Source of the DNA: Hemerocallis citrina | Taxonomy: Eukaryota; Streptophyta; Magnoliopsida; Asparagales; Asphodelaceae | Reading direction: 5' to 3' | Length of the DNA: 64,000 bases | NCBI GenBank assembly: GCA_017893485.1 | Contig: CM030361.1 | Location: forward strand, 305,684,822 to 305,748,821 | The notes under the pieces: generated by a model | Databases searched by the model: none | What the model was told of the DNA's origin: nothing | Seen by the model: the letters and a program-made list of their open reading frames with translations, nothing else | Position numbers and translations under genes: made by a program | Shown: positions 11,426 through 23,168 of the stretch, in pieces | Layout of the letters: every line of letters begins with the position of its first letter | How positions within the stretch are numbered: the stretch's first letter is position 1

Positions 11426-12689
11426 CGGTGAGGTGAGACCTTCTCTGATGAACTTCTGGTGAGGGGGTGGGGGTTATATAGCTCCCAAAAAGGCCCATTA
11501 ATGACGTCGGAAGACAAAATGTCCCACATTAAAGGTGTGAGAAGGTAAAACATCCCCCATTAATGGCGAAAGGTCCTATAATGCAGGACTCTCAGGATTC
11601 CTCTCCCTCACCGTCACCCTATCGCTTGGTCACGACCATCGTCCCTGCCGGAGAAGCCAGGCCCCGGAGCCGACCGAGCCTGCTCCTCTTGACGAGGTTT
11701 CTCCACATCACAAGTCTCTAACCTTTGGCTCGGCCCCAAAACCAAGTGAGGGCCCTAACTCAAGCCCTCAGCACATTCTCAACAACAAGTTCAAAAGGGT
11801 CAGAAAGCTTATTCTTTATTATAATGCCCCGGAGGGCCACAATACAATAAGATTTATTACAACAACTAGCACCTTGGCCTAAACTATCCTTAGAACCCCT
11901 TCGGACTCGCACAGGTTAGCTCAAATCCCGCCGAGCGACTCGGTTCCGCAGCCTGCCTTGCAGAACCCCTGGGATTGGCCAAGGAAGACACCGGTTACAG
12001 AGCTTTGAGCATCTCCCGACCTCACGTATTCCAACTGCCAAATCGGGGACGGCTTACGCCTCAAGGAGCACCCAACCACCGAGGGGACCGACCTTCCCAA
12101 CATCATCTCATAATGCTGAATCTCGATCTCTTTCTCCACAATAACCTCACGGAGGAGCGACTCCGAGGTAGGCCTCTGCACCGAGGCGCTCGACATGGAA
12201 AATTCGAGGCCCACATCTTCGAGGTCTCAATCGGCTATCGCCTTCTTCAATTGAGCCGATTCTGCACTCAGTTCTTTCGACTTGTTCCGAAAATAGTGGA
12301 AAGTGGCATCGTGATCACGGGCTTCCTTCCGATATCAGTCAAGGGTGGACTCCAATACCCTAATCTTGCTCTGAAGTCGTGTCACCTTGGACCGTCGAGG
12401 ATCAGCCTCGGCGAGGGAGGCCAACATCTGATGGAAGCAAAATAAAAGATCATTCCGATGCCATAAATTCACAACAGACAATCTCGAAAAATTACACAAG
12501 TCAAGACGGGTCGGACAATCTCAGATAGTCAACCCAGAATCAAGGCGAAAGTCAAGGTTAAAACACTTGGCCAACCAAAAATTCTGTCATAAATTTAAAC
12601 ACTTTTACAAAATGCTGCGGTGGCCAGTCTGCCTTCGGCAAATACAACATCAAAAAGAGAGAAAAAACAAGAAGAAAAGAAAAGAACAA
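11426..12689 (-). other. 3' flank of the antisense gene, with poly(A) signals
   Basis: No recognised protein on either strand. On the minus strand, the AATAAAG and AATAAG words at about 11810-11822 and another AATAAA near 11850 are plausible poly(A) signals for a transcript coming from the antisense gene. A minus-strand frame at 11921-12214 is unrecognised. On the plus strand there is a TATA-like word at about 11473 (GTTATATAGC). The stretch is GC-rich like the rest of the Tat element. Confidence 0.45.
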
Positions 12690-14156
12690 CTACGGCGTAG
12701 GGCCAACCTCTCCCTTGGGTCCGATGGTGGCCGCGGGGTCGACAACCGGCTTGACACTGGCCCCTCCGGCTCCACATTCCCCTTCTTCAGGCGCATCGCC
12801 CCCAGGGGTCCTCAGCAGCCCATCGATCACCATGTCGTAGTCGAAGCCCTTTAGGTCTAGGGTCGGGAAGAAGTGCCTCACATGGCTCCGCGCCTTATCG
12901 TACACCTCGTTCTGAGCCTCGATAACCATGTCCTGGGCCTTCAAGGTCAGCACCCCTTTCTCTACGTCGAAGGCCTTCCTCAGTGCAGCCTCCTTCTTCA
13001 CCCTGTCATCGGCCATCGAGGCCATGTTGGCCTTCAGGGTCTACTCCTGCTTCATCAAGGCATCCAGAGCGGTCTTCAAGTCCATCATTTCATGTTTATA
13101 GCGATTGGTCTGACTCCGCTCGTACTTTAGCTCCAGCTCGTGGATCTGCATCACCTAATTGTCGGACATATAGGCCTACAGTCGAAGCAAAAGCACTTGA
13201 GTAGAAACAAAGTTCTAAGGGACAAGTACGGGAAGAATGAAATGCAAGGCCTCAGAATTGACCTGCACGCTCGCCTGAGCCCACCTCATGTAGGCTAACT
13301 CAAAGGTATCGGTGCCCATACTCTGCCGATCCTGAGGTGTGGCCATCTTGTCCACGAACTCCATGGATATGGGACCCTCGGTCGGAGTGTCCCCCTAGCG
13401 GATGGCCCAGTCAGGAGCCCAAGGCTGGAGCCCCTCTTCCCCAACCATAGCCTGGGCATCGGTGCGAAGGGGCGGGACACCCCCTTGCACAACCTCCGAC
13501 ACCTTCGAGGCCTTGGAGCTCGGCACGAGGGCAGTCTCCCTCAACTGACTTGTCTTCGGCCTCTTTGCCTTCGGCTCGGATGGAGCCTCGGAAGCTGCTT
13601 TGGAAGGGGCCACCGCCTGCTTCCCCTTCTCAGATTGTTCCACCTTCTGCTTCTTGAGGGCCAGCCTCCTCACCTTAATCGCTTCAGGGTCCATCTTTGC
13701 AGAAAAATCCATTAAAAACAATGAGCACCAAAGAGAATCACAAAAACAAAAACGAACGAAAAATATACGGGGCGGGGTGGGGCTCAGTCTGGCGCGGACC
13801 ATGTGACTCTCCGTCACTTTCAGACAACTGATGCTATGACTCTTACGGAGACGCTCCATGAAAGCACACTCCTCAGCCGAAAGATCACCCTTCTTGGGCC
13901 CCTTGAAGTTCGGCTTGTAAAAATTCCATCTCGTCAGGATATCCCATTGTTCCTCACTCCGGACGACGAAGTACTTCCTCTTCCATTCCTTCATCGAGTC
14001 AGGGTGGCCATGGATGAACTTACCCCCGCCCCGAGGTGATACATAGTATATCCCCTCGATCTCTCCTGACGAGCTGACTCCCAACATGGCTCGGAAGATG
14101 CTTAACCTCAGCGGTACCTTCCTCTCTTTGCACAACAAAATGAAGCTCACCATATG

Positions 14157-14592
14157 TGTAACACCCCGTAGTTTTCCAAGTGTATAAAAATATATATATA
14201 TAATATATTGAATAATATGTTGGCTGGTTGGTTTAAAACTATGGCATTATGGTAATATGTGGATTTATATGGTGGGGGACCCACATGTGAGTGGAATGGT
14301 ATAACAGCAAGCTATTGCTGTGAATGCCATGACGTGGCATTTGCAAGAGGGGCCCACCCTGTAGCATGCTTCGGTTGTGCAAGATTTTGGGAGAAATGTA
14401 TTTGGGAATAGTCCCATATCGGATTTCATAAAGAATAAAATAATATATAAATATAATAGCCTATGATCAAGAGTCACCATTCCAGTTAACCACCTTTTGA
14501 GAGGTAGCCTGTGGTGGGCAGTTGTACTACATAGTATCTAATTTGTCTTATAAATTGTATAAATTGTCTGATCTAGGGGCAGAGGCGTTACA
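14157..14592. mobile_element. 436-bp solo LTR (or TRIM-like element) inside the antisense gene
   Basis: It runs from TGTAACACC to GCGTTACA, with TG...CA ends in a short inverted repeat. The flanking five bases are ATATG on the left and ATCTG on the right, a target duplication with one later change. The coding frame of the antisense gene resumes on both sides. Inside is the word TAGTCCCATATCGG, common in small plant LTR elements. No coding potential. Confidence 0.75.
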
Positions 14593-14842
14593 ATCTGCTT
14601 CCAAGAGTTCGGCCCGAACTGCATCGGACACAACGAAGCCCAATTTAAAATCTCACGAATGAAAGGATGGATTGGTAGCCTAAGCCCCGAGGAAAATGCG
14701 TCGGCGGGGAAGATGCAATACCAGGGCGCCAGGGGGTCGATAGGCCGGAAACTAGCGCTAGGGACCATCAGCTCGAACTCCCTCCTGATGAAGTAGCTCG
14801 CACGGATCACCGAGAGGTCCTCCCCCTTTAAAACCGAGGGAG

Positions 14843-15553
14843 CAGGGCCGGCCTTGGGTCTGTGCAACCTGTGTGATCGCACAGGGCCCACGGTCGCACA
14901 TGGCCCATTAATGAGGAGGCCCGTGAGGCCCGTTGAACATCATATATAATTAATACAGATTTTATTCCAATTTTAGCAGAAAAGGTAATTTGTCTGGGTG
15001 GTTAAGGGAATAGACTTTAAATCTAATGGGTGTAGGTTCGAACCTTGATGTTGACGATTTTTTTTCATAACATATATTATATAAAGTTTTTAAGGATTTC
15101 TATGTTTCTCTCATTAATTGTTGAGATTATATGTATATTTACTTTTAGAGAAAGTTTTTTAATGATTTCTATGTTGTTGCTTTCATTAATTATAGAGATT
15201 GACTTAATACGTAAAGCTTTTTTTAATCGTGTATTTTCTGCATTGTAAGAAAATGAAAATCCTTAACCACATTTATACTATTTCGTTTTAATTGATGAGA
15301 CGAATAATTCAAGATATCGATTCATTCATCTCAGGTATTGGAGCCTCTAATGATATAAAATTTGAAAGGTATTTTTCAAATGAATTCATATAAAAATTTT
15401 AAGACATAGAATGTACCATACTCATATTTTTCAACTGAATTCGTATAATATATATATGATATAAAAATCAAAATAAAGTAAAATTAGTATTAGAATATTT
15501 AAAGAAGACCCTTTTTTCCGCACAAGGCCCTATAAATCTCAGGACCGGCCCTG
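14843..15553. mobile_element. 711-bp non-autonomous hAT element
   Basis: The ends are inverted: CAGGGCCGG at 14843 and CCGGCCCTG at 15545-15553. The flanking octamers CGAGGGAG and CAAGGGAA agree at six of eight positions, fitting an aged 8-bp hAT target duplication. No transposase is encoded. The interior is AT-rich and contains a tRNA-like stretch at about 14993-15048. The element interrupts the antisense gene of the Tat element. Confidence 0.85.
14993..15048 (+). other. tRNA-Ser-like remnant inside the hAT element
   Basis: There is a D-arm-like stretch GGGTGGTTAAGGG, an anticodon-like stem TAGA/TCTA around the loop CTTTAAA, and a perfect B-box GGTTCGAACC at 15035-15044. If folded as tRNA-Ser, the anticodon would be UUA, which reads the stop codon UAA. 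No convincing acceptor stem or T stem closes the fold, so this is a remnant or SINE-like piece and not a called tRNA gene. Confidence 0.4.
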
Positions 15554-17015
15554 CAAGGGAATGTCGTCCATCTTAATCCTCACCCGACTCGGCGACAAAG
15601 GCTGTACCCCGTAAAGAACCAGATCCCCGACGTCATCTGGGTACTTCCTGATCAACCGAGGCTGTGGCAGGAAGGGGACCCCGAATTGCCGAGGAACAAC
15701 TGTCATATCTGGACTGCTTGGCATAGTCCACCTCTGTAACGCCCCGAATCCCAAATACACTGAATTCGAGATGTTCTACAGGATCTTTTCGCTTCTTTTA
15801 GTACAATTTTACGAGGAAATTTAAAACTTTTCACTTTATATCAGAGTTTACATCAATATTACATTTACATTGCACAGCGGAAGTAAAATTTACAACAATG
15901 AACAAATGTACAACAACATTGAATGAATCTTTAAGCATTTGTTCCTCTTTAATCTTTTTCATGCCATTGGTCTTGCATACAACACTGTGGGCACGTCAGT
16001 TTATTCAACCGACGATAATTATACATGGCCATCCTCTTTATGCCAGAAACAGTATAACGATTCTCATTTCTTAACAGATCACAAACTTGTTCACATATCA
16101 AAAATAAAGTAAAAGGGAAATCTTAATGATGTCGTGTCGTGATCGTGCACTTAATCCTTAATGCAATTATTTATATTAGATGACACTAATGCGCACTTGT
16201 TCGGATTCTATGCATCCCATACTATATAGGTCCGAGGGCAAGCCTCTTAATCGTTCTTCATCTTTGTAGGGTTCAATCCCTCGCCATGACTTAATCTACT
16301 ACTGTAACTATGGTTAGTATCCTAGATGATCTATGAGTACAAGCTCGTATACAGAAAACCTGGAGGGGAACCCCACGCCATGTCTTGACTCATCAAGCAT
16401 GCATTCTGTGGCAATTCAGCCTCCTTCATGGCATACGATCCTCTTGCAGTCACCAAACATCCCACAAACGTGACTAGAGTCCGATCATTCTGAGTTGTGC
16501 CCACGCCATGTCTTAACTCATCAAGCATGCATTCTGTGGCTCACACACCCGCACCGTAAACCCTAGTTCTCATACTCGTGTTTTTCTCTCACTTTCATCA
16601 CATCTTCACGAAGCACTAATCCTTAGTTTTTATTAGAATCATGAACAAAAATCAAAGCTCTAGAGTTAGCCTCTCCACTAAACCGGACTTATTCATTTCA
16701 TTCAAACATGACCAACCTTGGTCTTTCTTTTCAATTTTCATTTCATTTCATTTCCAATGCCGGGGGAGACTTAGCTACTCTTTGGTTTCAATTTCCAATT
16801 CACAATTTGTAATTTGAGCATTTTCAACTCATAATTCATTTAATAGTCTCACAGACTTTCTTTATCATGATCTTAGCTTCCTCAATTCAAATCTATGACT
16901 CATTTCATGTAAATTCATGCAACAACAAATAGAGTTCACCAACATCAACCATAAGGTTCACAACTTTTAACAGAAACAAAAATAAGATCTCTGACATATC
17001 AAAAATATTCTGGAC

Positions 17016-17765
17016 AGTTGACTTGGAGAAAGTCCAGTCGACTTGTTCAGTCAAATCAAGTTCTTCATAACTGCTCAGGAGAGTCGACTGCTGCACATGG
17101 CCAGTCGGCTGCTCCGCAATTTTCCGTGTTCAAAATATCATTCACGTGACAGTCGACTGTCATTCCATCAGTCGGCTGTCCTGGGGTTTCAACAGTACAT
17201 TTTAATACTCAGCCCAGTCGACTTGCTACTTGCATTAAGTCGACTGAACAGGTTAACATTTCAAATTTAGGAATTATCTTTCCTCTGTTCTTCCATTCAC
17301 ATGTATCATTGTGTCACATTACCATATATATTCATGCTGCATAAACACGTAATTTCTTAACTATTCACTAACATCACCACATAGAACGTCACATAACTAA
17401 TATTTTTCTTTTCTCAAGGAAATGTTACGCATGCAGAAGTGAATACTAAATCTCAATTTAGTATACTAGAACATCACCATAAAATACTTCGTTTCTGGGA
17501 ATTTCTGGATTATTCTTAATTTAATTCAATACCGGTCGGCTGTTTACATCAACAGTCGACTGTACGGGTTATTCCCAGTTTTACTAATCATCCCTAGTTC
17601 TTTTTCATCTGTTCATGTCTCCTCAGTCATGTATAACATGGGGAAATAAGTTTAGCAATCATTCTATCACTTCAGTTTGTACACACGTACATTATTAAAT
17701 TTTCCAATAAATCATGAATAAACATTCGCCTCGTACCAGTCGACTTGTCCATGTGACAGTCGACT
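17016..17765. repeat. Cluster of palindromic AGTCGACT motifs in the LTR
   Basis: Exact AGTCGACT occurs at 17036, 17082, 17151, 17216, 17238, 17554, 17738 and 17758. Variants occur at 17016 (AGTTGACT), 17103 and 17170 (AGTCGGCT) and 17534 (GGTCGGCT). Several extend to the 12-base palindrome ACAGTCGACTGT. Many sit in pairs roughly 20 bases apart. The same cluster is kept in the other LTR at 25192-25921. All lie downstream of the LTR TATA box, in the part expected to be transcribed. Confidence 0.85.
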
Positions 17766-18148
17766 GTACAGACCTATTTCAGTCTTATTTACAGTGTCAT
17801 TACTTCATTATTAGTCCTTCACAACTTTCATCATAAGCATACACAGAGCAATCTAATATGTTTAAACTTACTCTTCCCGAGCATGGTAACAATCATTACT
17901 GACATAACATAATTACTACATTAGAAGTCCTGAGAAACACCCACCTTAATGACGAAAAATAACCGAATCCAGAAAAGCTTCTTAATGAACTGCACGACTT
18001 CTTGCTCCTTGCTCCTTGCTCCTTGCTCCTCACCGAAGCTCCTCTGCAGAGATGATTGGCCTCCAAAGGTACTCTCACTCACAAAACTCTACAATATATA
18101 TCTTCTCTTCAAGAGATCTTGGTGTAGAAGATGTTTAGGAGAGAGGGG

Positions 18149-18158
18149 TATTTATACA
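18149..18158 (-). promoter_or_regulatory. TATA box of the Tekay 3' LTR
   Basis: The minus strand reads GTGTATAAATACCCC, a strong TATA context, about 525 bases into the LTR. The same word occurs in the 5' LTR near 26297-26306, where it would drive the element's genomic RNA. Confidence 0.6.
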
Positions 18159-18683
18159 CCAGTTTGGGTGAGATGGAAGGTTAGGATTTAGTAGATAGTT
18201 ATAGGGTCAAGGGCTAGGATGAACTAGGGAGTTGTAATAACTACCCACACTCTAGATAACTTACCCATGATTCAACTCCACTCCTTACCCAAAACTGGCC
18301 AAGAAAAAGTGTGCTCATGCACGTGTACGTGAGATGCACGTGCATGCACAAGTCATCATAAAACTTGTACAAAATACAAAATGAAAAACTTTTTAAAAAA
18401 AATGTTCCACATTACAAGTTGTAGAAAAAATAGAATTAAACCATGGGCTTTAATTCATGGCCCAAAACCATAGTTATTTAAAAATAAAAGAATGCATTAT
18501 ATTTTGGGCTTTAAGAAAAAGGGCTTTTTATTAAAATAAGGCTTTGGTACAAAACGATTAAAAATACAAATTGAAATATCTTTACTCTTCTTGATGAAAA
18601 TATGAGCCAAAAATATTACACATGAACACTACGTGCAAAATAAATAATTTTTCATTAATTGAAAAATCAGGGCATTACAACAC

Positions 18684-18694
18684 TCCCTCCTTAG
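18684..18694 (-). other. Polypurine tract of the Tekay-type element
   Basis: The minus strand reads AAGGAGGGAG just ahead of the 3' LTR start (TGTAATGCCC). This is the expected site and composition for the primer of plus-strand synthesis. Confidence 0.7.
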
Positions 18695-18780
18695 AATAGT
18701 TCAGTCCCCGGAACTACAGTCAAGAATGAGAGAAACAAAAATACAACACAACAACAAGAACAAAAGATACAAAGATACAA

Positions 18781-20778
18781 TCAAGCAAAAAGCTCAGGAT
18801 AGTCCTTCAACATCCTCTCCTCAGATTCTCAAGTAGCCTCTTCAACCAAATGGTTTCTCCAGACTACCTTGACCATCGGTATCGTCTTATTCCTCAAGAC
18901 TTTCTCTCGACGATCAACAATCTCGACAGGAGACTCGACGTAGTTCAGATCCAACTGCAAACCTTCCAGCACTTCAGGCAAATGATGACTCGGATCTGGA
19001 ATGTAACCTCTCAGCATAGACACATGAAAGACATTGTGCACCTGAGACCACTCTTCCGGTAACTCAAGCCGGTAAGCAGTTTTTCCGATCCTTTTCAATA
19101 TCTTGTACGGGCCTATAAACCTCAGGGCTAACTTCCCGCCCTTGCCAAATCGAACCACACCTTTATTGGGTGATACTTTCAGAAAGACGAAGTCACCAAC
19201 CTCAAACTCAAGGTCCCTTCTCCGGTTGTCTGCATAGCTTTTCTGCCTGCTCTGAGCTTCCACCAACCTTTTCCTGATCAGAACAATCTTCTCAGAAGTT
19301 TGCTGTACAAGCTCAGGACCAAACAACTGACGCTCCCCAACTTCAAACCAACAAACAGGTGTTCTGCACTTCCTGCCATACAAAGCTTCGTACGGCGCCA
19401 TCCCGATGCTAGTCTGAAAACTGTTGTTGTAGGCAAACTCTACCAAAGGTAAATGCCTTTCCCAACTGCCTCCAAAGTCTAGTATACAACACCGAAGCAT
19501 ATCCTCAAGAATACGGTTGACTCTCTCGGTCTGCCCATCGGTTTGCAGATGAAAAGCAGTGCTGAAATCTGTCTTGGTCCCCAAAGCTGTCTGAAGACTC
19601 ATCCAGAAATGCGAAGTAAACCGTGCATCTCGATCAGACACAATAGTTGACGGAACACCATGAAGTCGGACGATATCGCCAACATACATCTCAGCCAACT
19701 TGTCCATCAAAGCAGTGAGTTTCATCACCAAAAAGTGAGCAGACTTGGTCAGTCGATCGACTATAACCCAAATCGCATCATTGCCTTTAGGACTCTTAGG
19801 CAATCCCGTAATGAAATCCATACTGATGTTATCCCACTTCCATTCCGGAATAGGTAACGGCTGTAATAGACCTCCGGGTCTCTGATTTTCGGCTTTGACT
19901 TGCTGACAAACCTCACACTTCGCCACAAATTCAGCCACATCCCGCTTCAAACCTGACCACCAGAAATGCTGTTTGATGTCTTTGTACATCTTAGTACTCC
20001 CAGGATGTACTGACAAAAGAGTAGCTTGCGCCTCCTGAAGAATACTCTCTTTCAGGTCCGCCTGATTTGGAACACACAGCCTATCTCCGAACCACAGCAC
20101 TCCATCCCTGATTTGAAATCCGGGCAACCTGCCAGCACCAACCTGCTCTTTCATCTCCAAGATATCAGCATCAACCTCCTGACTTGCAATAATCCTTCCA
20201 TTCAGTGTAGGCTGAAGCCTCAACTGAGCCAAAAATGCTCCCAATCCTTGCAAGACAACTTCAATACCTGCTCGATCCAATTCCTCAATCAGATGCTTCT
20301 GAGTTGTAATCAAACTGGCTAAACTGCTTTTGCGACTAAGTGCATCAACCACAACATTAGCCTTTCCAGGATGATACTTGATCTCAGGTCGCATGTCCTC
20401 GAGGACTTCCAACCATCTCCACTGCCTCAGATTCAGATCCCTCTGCTGATATATGTACTTCAAGCTTTTGTGGTCCGTGTACATGTTCAGCTTCTCACCA
20501 TACACGTAGTGCCTCCATTGCTTCAGAGTAAAGATAATCACAGCCAACTCCAGATCATGAGTCGGGTAATTCCTCTCATGCGGTCGTAGTTGCCTAGACC
20601 CATAAGCGATTACTCTTCCTTCTTGCATTAAGACACAACCAAGCTCACGATGTGAAGCATCGCTATAAACATCATACTCAACACCTGCTCTAGGCAGAGC
20701 CAAAATAGGTGCAGTAGTCAGCTTCTCTTTCAACTCCTGAAAGCTCGCCTCACATTGCTCAGTCCACTTGAAGTTCAC
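18781..20778 (-). pseudogene. Tekay pol, 3' part: RNase H, integrase, chromodomain (stop in the chromodomain)
   Basis: The frame starts after a one-base loss near 20860 and runs to 18829. RNase H shows VYSDASHRELGCVLMQ and YTDHKSLKYI. Integrase shows an HHCC zinc region (HPGSTKMYKDIKQHFWW, CEVCQQVK) and all three catalytic positions (MDFITGLP, SDRDARF, QTERVNR). The C-terminal chromodomain-like block SPVEIVDRREKVLRNKTIP is followed by EEAT, then a TGA where the family has Trp, then ESEERMLKDYPELFA up to a stop at 18781-18783. The stop removes the last 18 or so residues. Chromodomains guide integration to certain chromatin; this one would be incomplete. Confidence 0.9.
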
Positions 20779-20810
20779 ATTCTTCTTGGTCAGACCAGTA
20801 AGCGGTACGG

Positions 20811-21713
20811 CTATCTGAGCATAACCTTGAATGAATCTCCTGTAGTATCAGTCATTCCAAGAAAACTTCTGACTTCCTTCACTGTAGTAGGCCTAGCCCA
20901 TTCTCTCACTATCTCTATCTTCTGAGGGTCAGTTGCCACTCCCTCCTTAGAAAGGATGTGACCTAGGAATGCCACTTCAGATTTCCAGAAATCACACTTG
21001 GATAACTTGGCATACAACTTCTGCTCTTCCAGCTTCTTCAACACTGCTGCCAGATGCTCGGTGTGCTCCTCCTCTGTCTTGGAGTACACGAGAATATCGT
21101 CGATAAATACCACGACAAAAAAATCAATGAACGGCCTCAGAACTCTGTTCATCAAATTCATGAAGATTGTGGGTGCATTCGTCACTCCGAATGGCATAAC
21201 TAAGAATTCGTAATGCCCATGCCGAGTTCTAAATGCAGTTTTGTGCACATCTTCAGCTTTCACTCGAACCTGGTGATATCCTGATCGAAGATCTATTTTG
21301 GAGAAAACAGCTACTCCTTGTAGACGATCGAACAAGTCATCAATTCGAGGAATATGATACTTATTCTGAACAGAGACCTTATTCAGCTCCCGGTAATCGA
21401 TACACATTCTCATCGATCCGTCCTTCTTCTTTACCAAAAGCACTGGTGCTCCCCAAGGTGACGCACTAGGTTGAATAAAGCCTTTCTCCAACAGTTCCTT
21501 AATCTGCCGTTTCACTTCATCCTGTTCCACTGGAGCCATCCTATATGGTGCCTTAGAAATGGATGCACTTCCCGGTTGAACAGTGATGCTAAACTCTACA
21601 TCACGATGCGGGGGTAACCCAAGAAAATCTTCCAGGAACACAGTCGGATAGTCCCGAACCACAGGAATCCCTTGCACTTCCACAGGAGTCTCTTCCTTGC
21701 GGATAGCTGCCAC
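20811..21713 (-). pseudogene. Tekay pol, reverse transcriptase region (frameshift at its end)
   Basis: About 300 codons with [20 protein letters not shown], the CIDYRELNK block, motif A as [33 protein letters not shown], and the catalytic box [11 protein letters not shown], all intact. The frame slips after VRSFLGMTD. The following TACTACAGG should read Tyr-Tyr-Arg, which requires one more base before it, so a single-base deletion at about 20860 cuts the enzyme from RNase H. Upstream the frame is joined to protease across an in-frame TAA at about 21738. Confidence 0.92.
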
Positions 21714-21737
21714 CAGCTTAGAACATTTCTGCTTCCC

Positions 21738-22157
21738 TTAGAAAGTGACTTCAGGTTCACCTGGAGCCTTCCCTGTTACCGTCTTGGTCTTACACTCGAT
21801 GCTTGCACTGTACACCGACATCCAATCAATGCCAATGATAACATCGACTCCCAAGATAGTCAGCTCGATCAGATCAATCCCAAAGATTCGATCCCCAATC
21901 ACAATCTCGCAATCAGCGTAATACCGATCAGTGGTTAAAGTTTCCCCTGATGGAGTAGCTACTGCCAAGATCCTGCCTGGAAAAATCTTCGGTTCAACTC
22001 CCAACACTTTAGCAAATTTAGGAGACACAAAAGTATGAGAGGATCCAGTATCGAACAGCACAACAGCTTTCATTCCATTAAGATAAAGTTCACCTGTTAC
22101 ATAATACACATCATTACATAACAGTTTCACAATATGAGCGGGAAGAAGAAATGACAA
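21738..22157 (-). pseudogene. Tekay aspartic protease
   Basis: A segment of about 139 codons with the active-site block VVLFDTGSSHTFVS, followed by KVLGVEPKIFPG and IIGIDWMS, the usual retropepsin layout in this lineage. The catalytic Asp-Thr-Gly is intact. TAA stops bound it on both sides: after gag (GTRADV-stop) and before reverse transcriptase (PEVTF-stop). In related elements gag and pol are one frame, so these stops are best read as later mutations. Programmed readthrough is possible but no signal for it was seen. Confidence 0.88.
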
Positions 22158-22163
22158 AAACCA

Positions 22164-23168
22164 TTAAACATCAGCCCTCGTACCAGTGATGACGTGATCG
22201 ACCTCATCAGCATCAGCTTCCGTCAAGGCAAATACTCGCCCTGGTTGGTACGGCCTCTTCCCAGTATGCTGCGTTGGTGCATTGCGATTACGATTCCGTG
22301 GCTTGGAGCATTGAGATTGAAAGTGTCCCGTTTCACCACAGTTGTAGCAAGTCACCACAGGAGGTCTCACCACATTTTTCCCAGGTCCTCCAGCCACATT
22401 AACAGCGTTCGCCCCTGTCGGTTTGAACCTTTGTGCAGATGGTTGCCCCTTGAAACTCCCAGAATGTGCAGGCCTCTTTCCAGACTGCCAGTTGTTCCTC
22501 CGGTTCTGAACAACATGGAACTGCTCCATATCTGCTTCCGTTGCTGCCGCTCTCTTCACCAACTTGTCAAATCTTCTAATACCAAGAGGTATCATCCGGG
22601 ACCTCAAGCTCGGTCTCAATCCATGCTCGAACTTACGAACCTTCTTAGCCTCATCCATCACCAGTTCAGGCGCATACCTAGAGAGCTGAGTAAACTTAGT
22701 CTCGTACTCTCTCACTGACATGCCGCCTTGCTGTAGCGACAGAAACTTCATAGCCTTCTTCTCTTGAACATCGGAGGGGAAATAGTGACTGCGGAATTCT
22801 TCCAGAAATTCCTCCCAGCCAAGCACTATGCCTCCCATGGTCCTCTTCATCGACTGCCACCACACAGCCGCGTCCTTCTCGAATTGCAAAGTTGCCAACT
22901 TGACCTTACTACCTTCAGGGGTCTCCAACACCTCAAAGATTGTCTCCACTTGACGAATCCAGTTGTCAGCCGCATCTGGGTCTGACTTTTCCTCGAATAC
23001 AGGGGGTTTCATTCGTTTGAACGATTTCACCAGCTTAATCGCCTCGGGCACCGGATTCGCAGGTCCCCTTCCTTGGTTCATAGCCATTGCATTGAGCGTC
23101 TGGTAGACCCTCGCAAGTTCTGTCTCCAGATCCAACCCCTCACCATTTCTAGCTCCTCTTCTCGACAT
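22164..23168 (-). CDS. Tekay Gag
   Basis: Start chosen at MSRRGARNGEG (23168) because the upstream in-frame Met at 23246 adds only poorly conserved residues; about 334 residues. The central gag domain is clear: KSFKRMKPPVFEEKSDPDAA, AAVWWQSMKRT, FRSHYFPSDVQEKKAMKF and EYETKFTQLSRYAPE. A basic linker leads to one CCHC zinc knuckle, CYNCGETGHFQSQC. Gag forms the particle and the zinc knuckle binds the element's RNA. The frame is undamaged. It is followed within a few codons by protease in the same phase after a TAA. Confidence 0.9.
   Translation of the reverse strand: MSRRGARNGEGLDLETELARVYQTLNAMAMNQGRGPANPVPEAIKLVKSFKRMKPPVFEEKSDPDAADNWIRQVETIFEVLETPEGSKVKLATLQFEKDAAVWWQSMKRTMGGIVLGWEEFLEEFRSHYFPSDVQEKKAMKFLSLQQGGMSVREYETKFTQLSRYAPELVMDEAKKVRKFEHGLRPSLRSRMIPLGIRRFDKLVKRAAATEADMEQFHVVQNRRNNWQSGKRPAHSGSFKGQPSAQRFKPTGANAVNVAGGPGKNVVRPPVVTCYNCGETGHFQSQCSKPRNRNRNAPTQHTGKRPYQPGRVFALTEADADEVDHVITGTRADV

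Larger units (their letters stand above)
15735..18679 (-). repeat. 3' LTR of the Tekay-type element (2945 bp)
   Basis: Minus-strand start TGTAATGCCC, end GGGGCGTTACA. A TATA box (TGTATAAATACCCC on the minus strand) lies at about 18145-18158, so U3 is about 0.5 kb and R plus U5 about 2.4 kb. Against the 5' LTR it differs by scattered substitutions, an extra stretch of about 20 bp at 17018-17037, and one more copy of an 8-bp CTTGCTCC repeat near 18000. It contains the AGTCGACT motif cluster. Confidence 0.95.

Noticed and set aside
14993..15048. A functional suppressor tRNA gene
   Set aside because: No closing acceptor stem and a weak T stem; kept only as a remnant.
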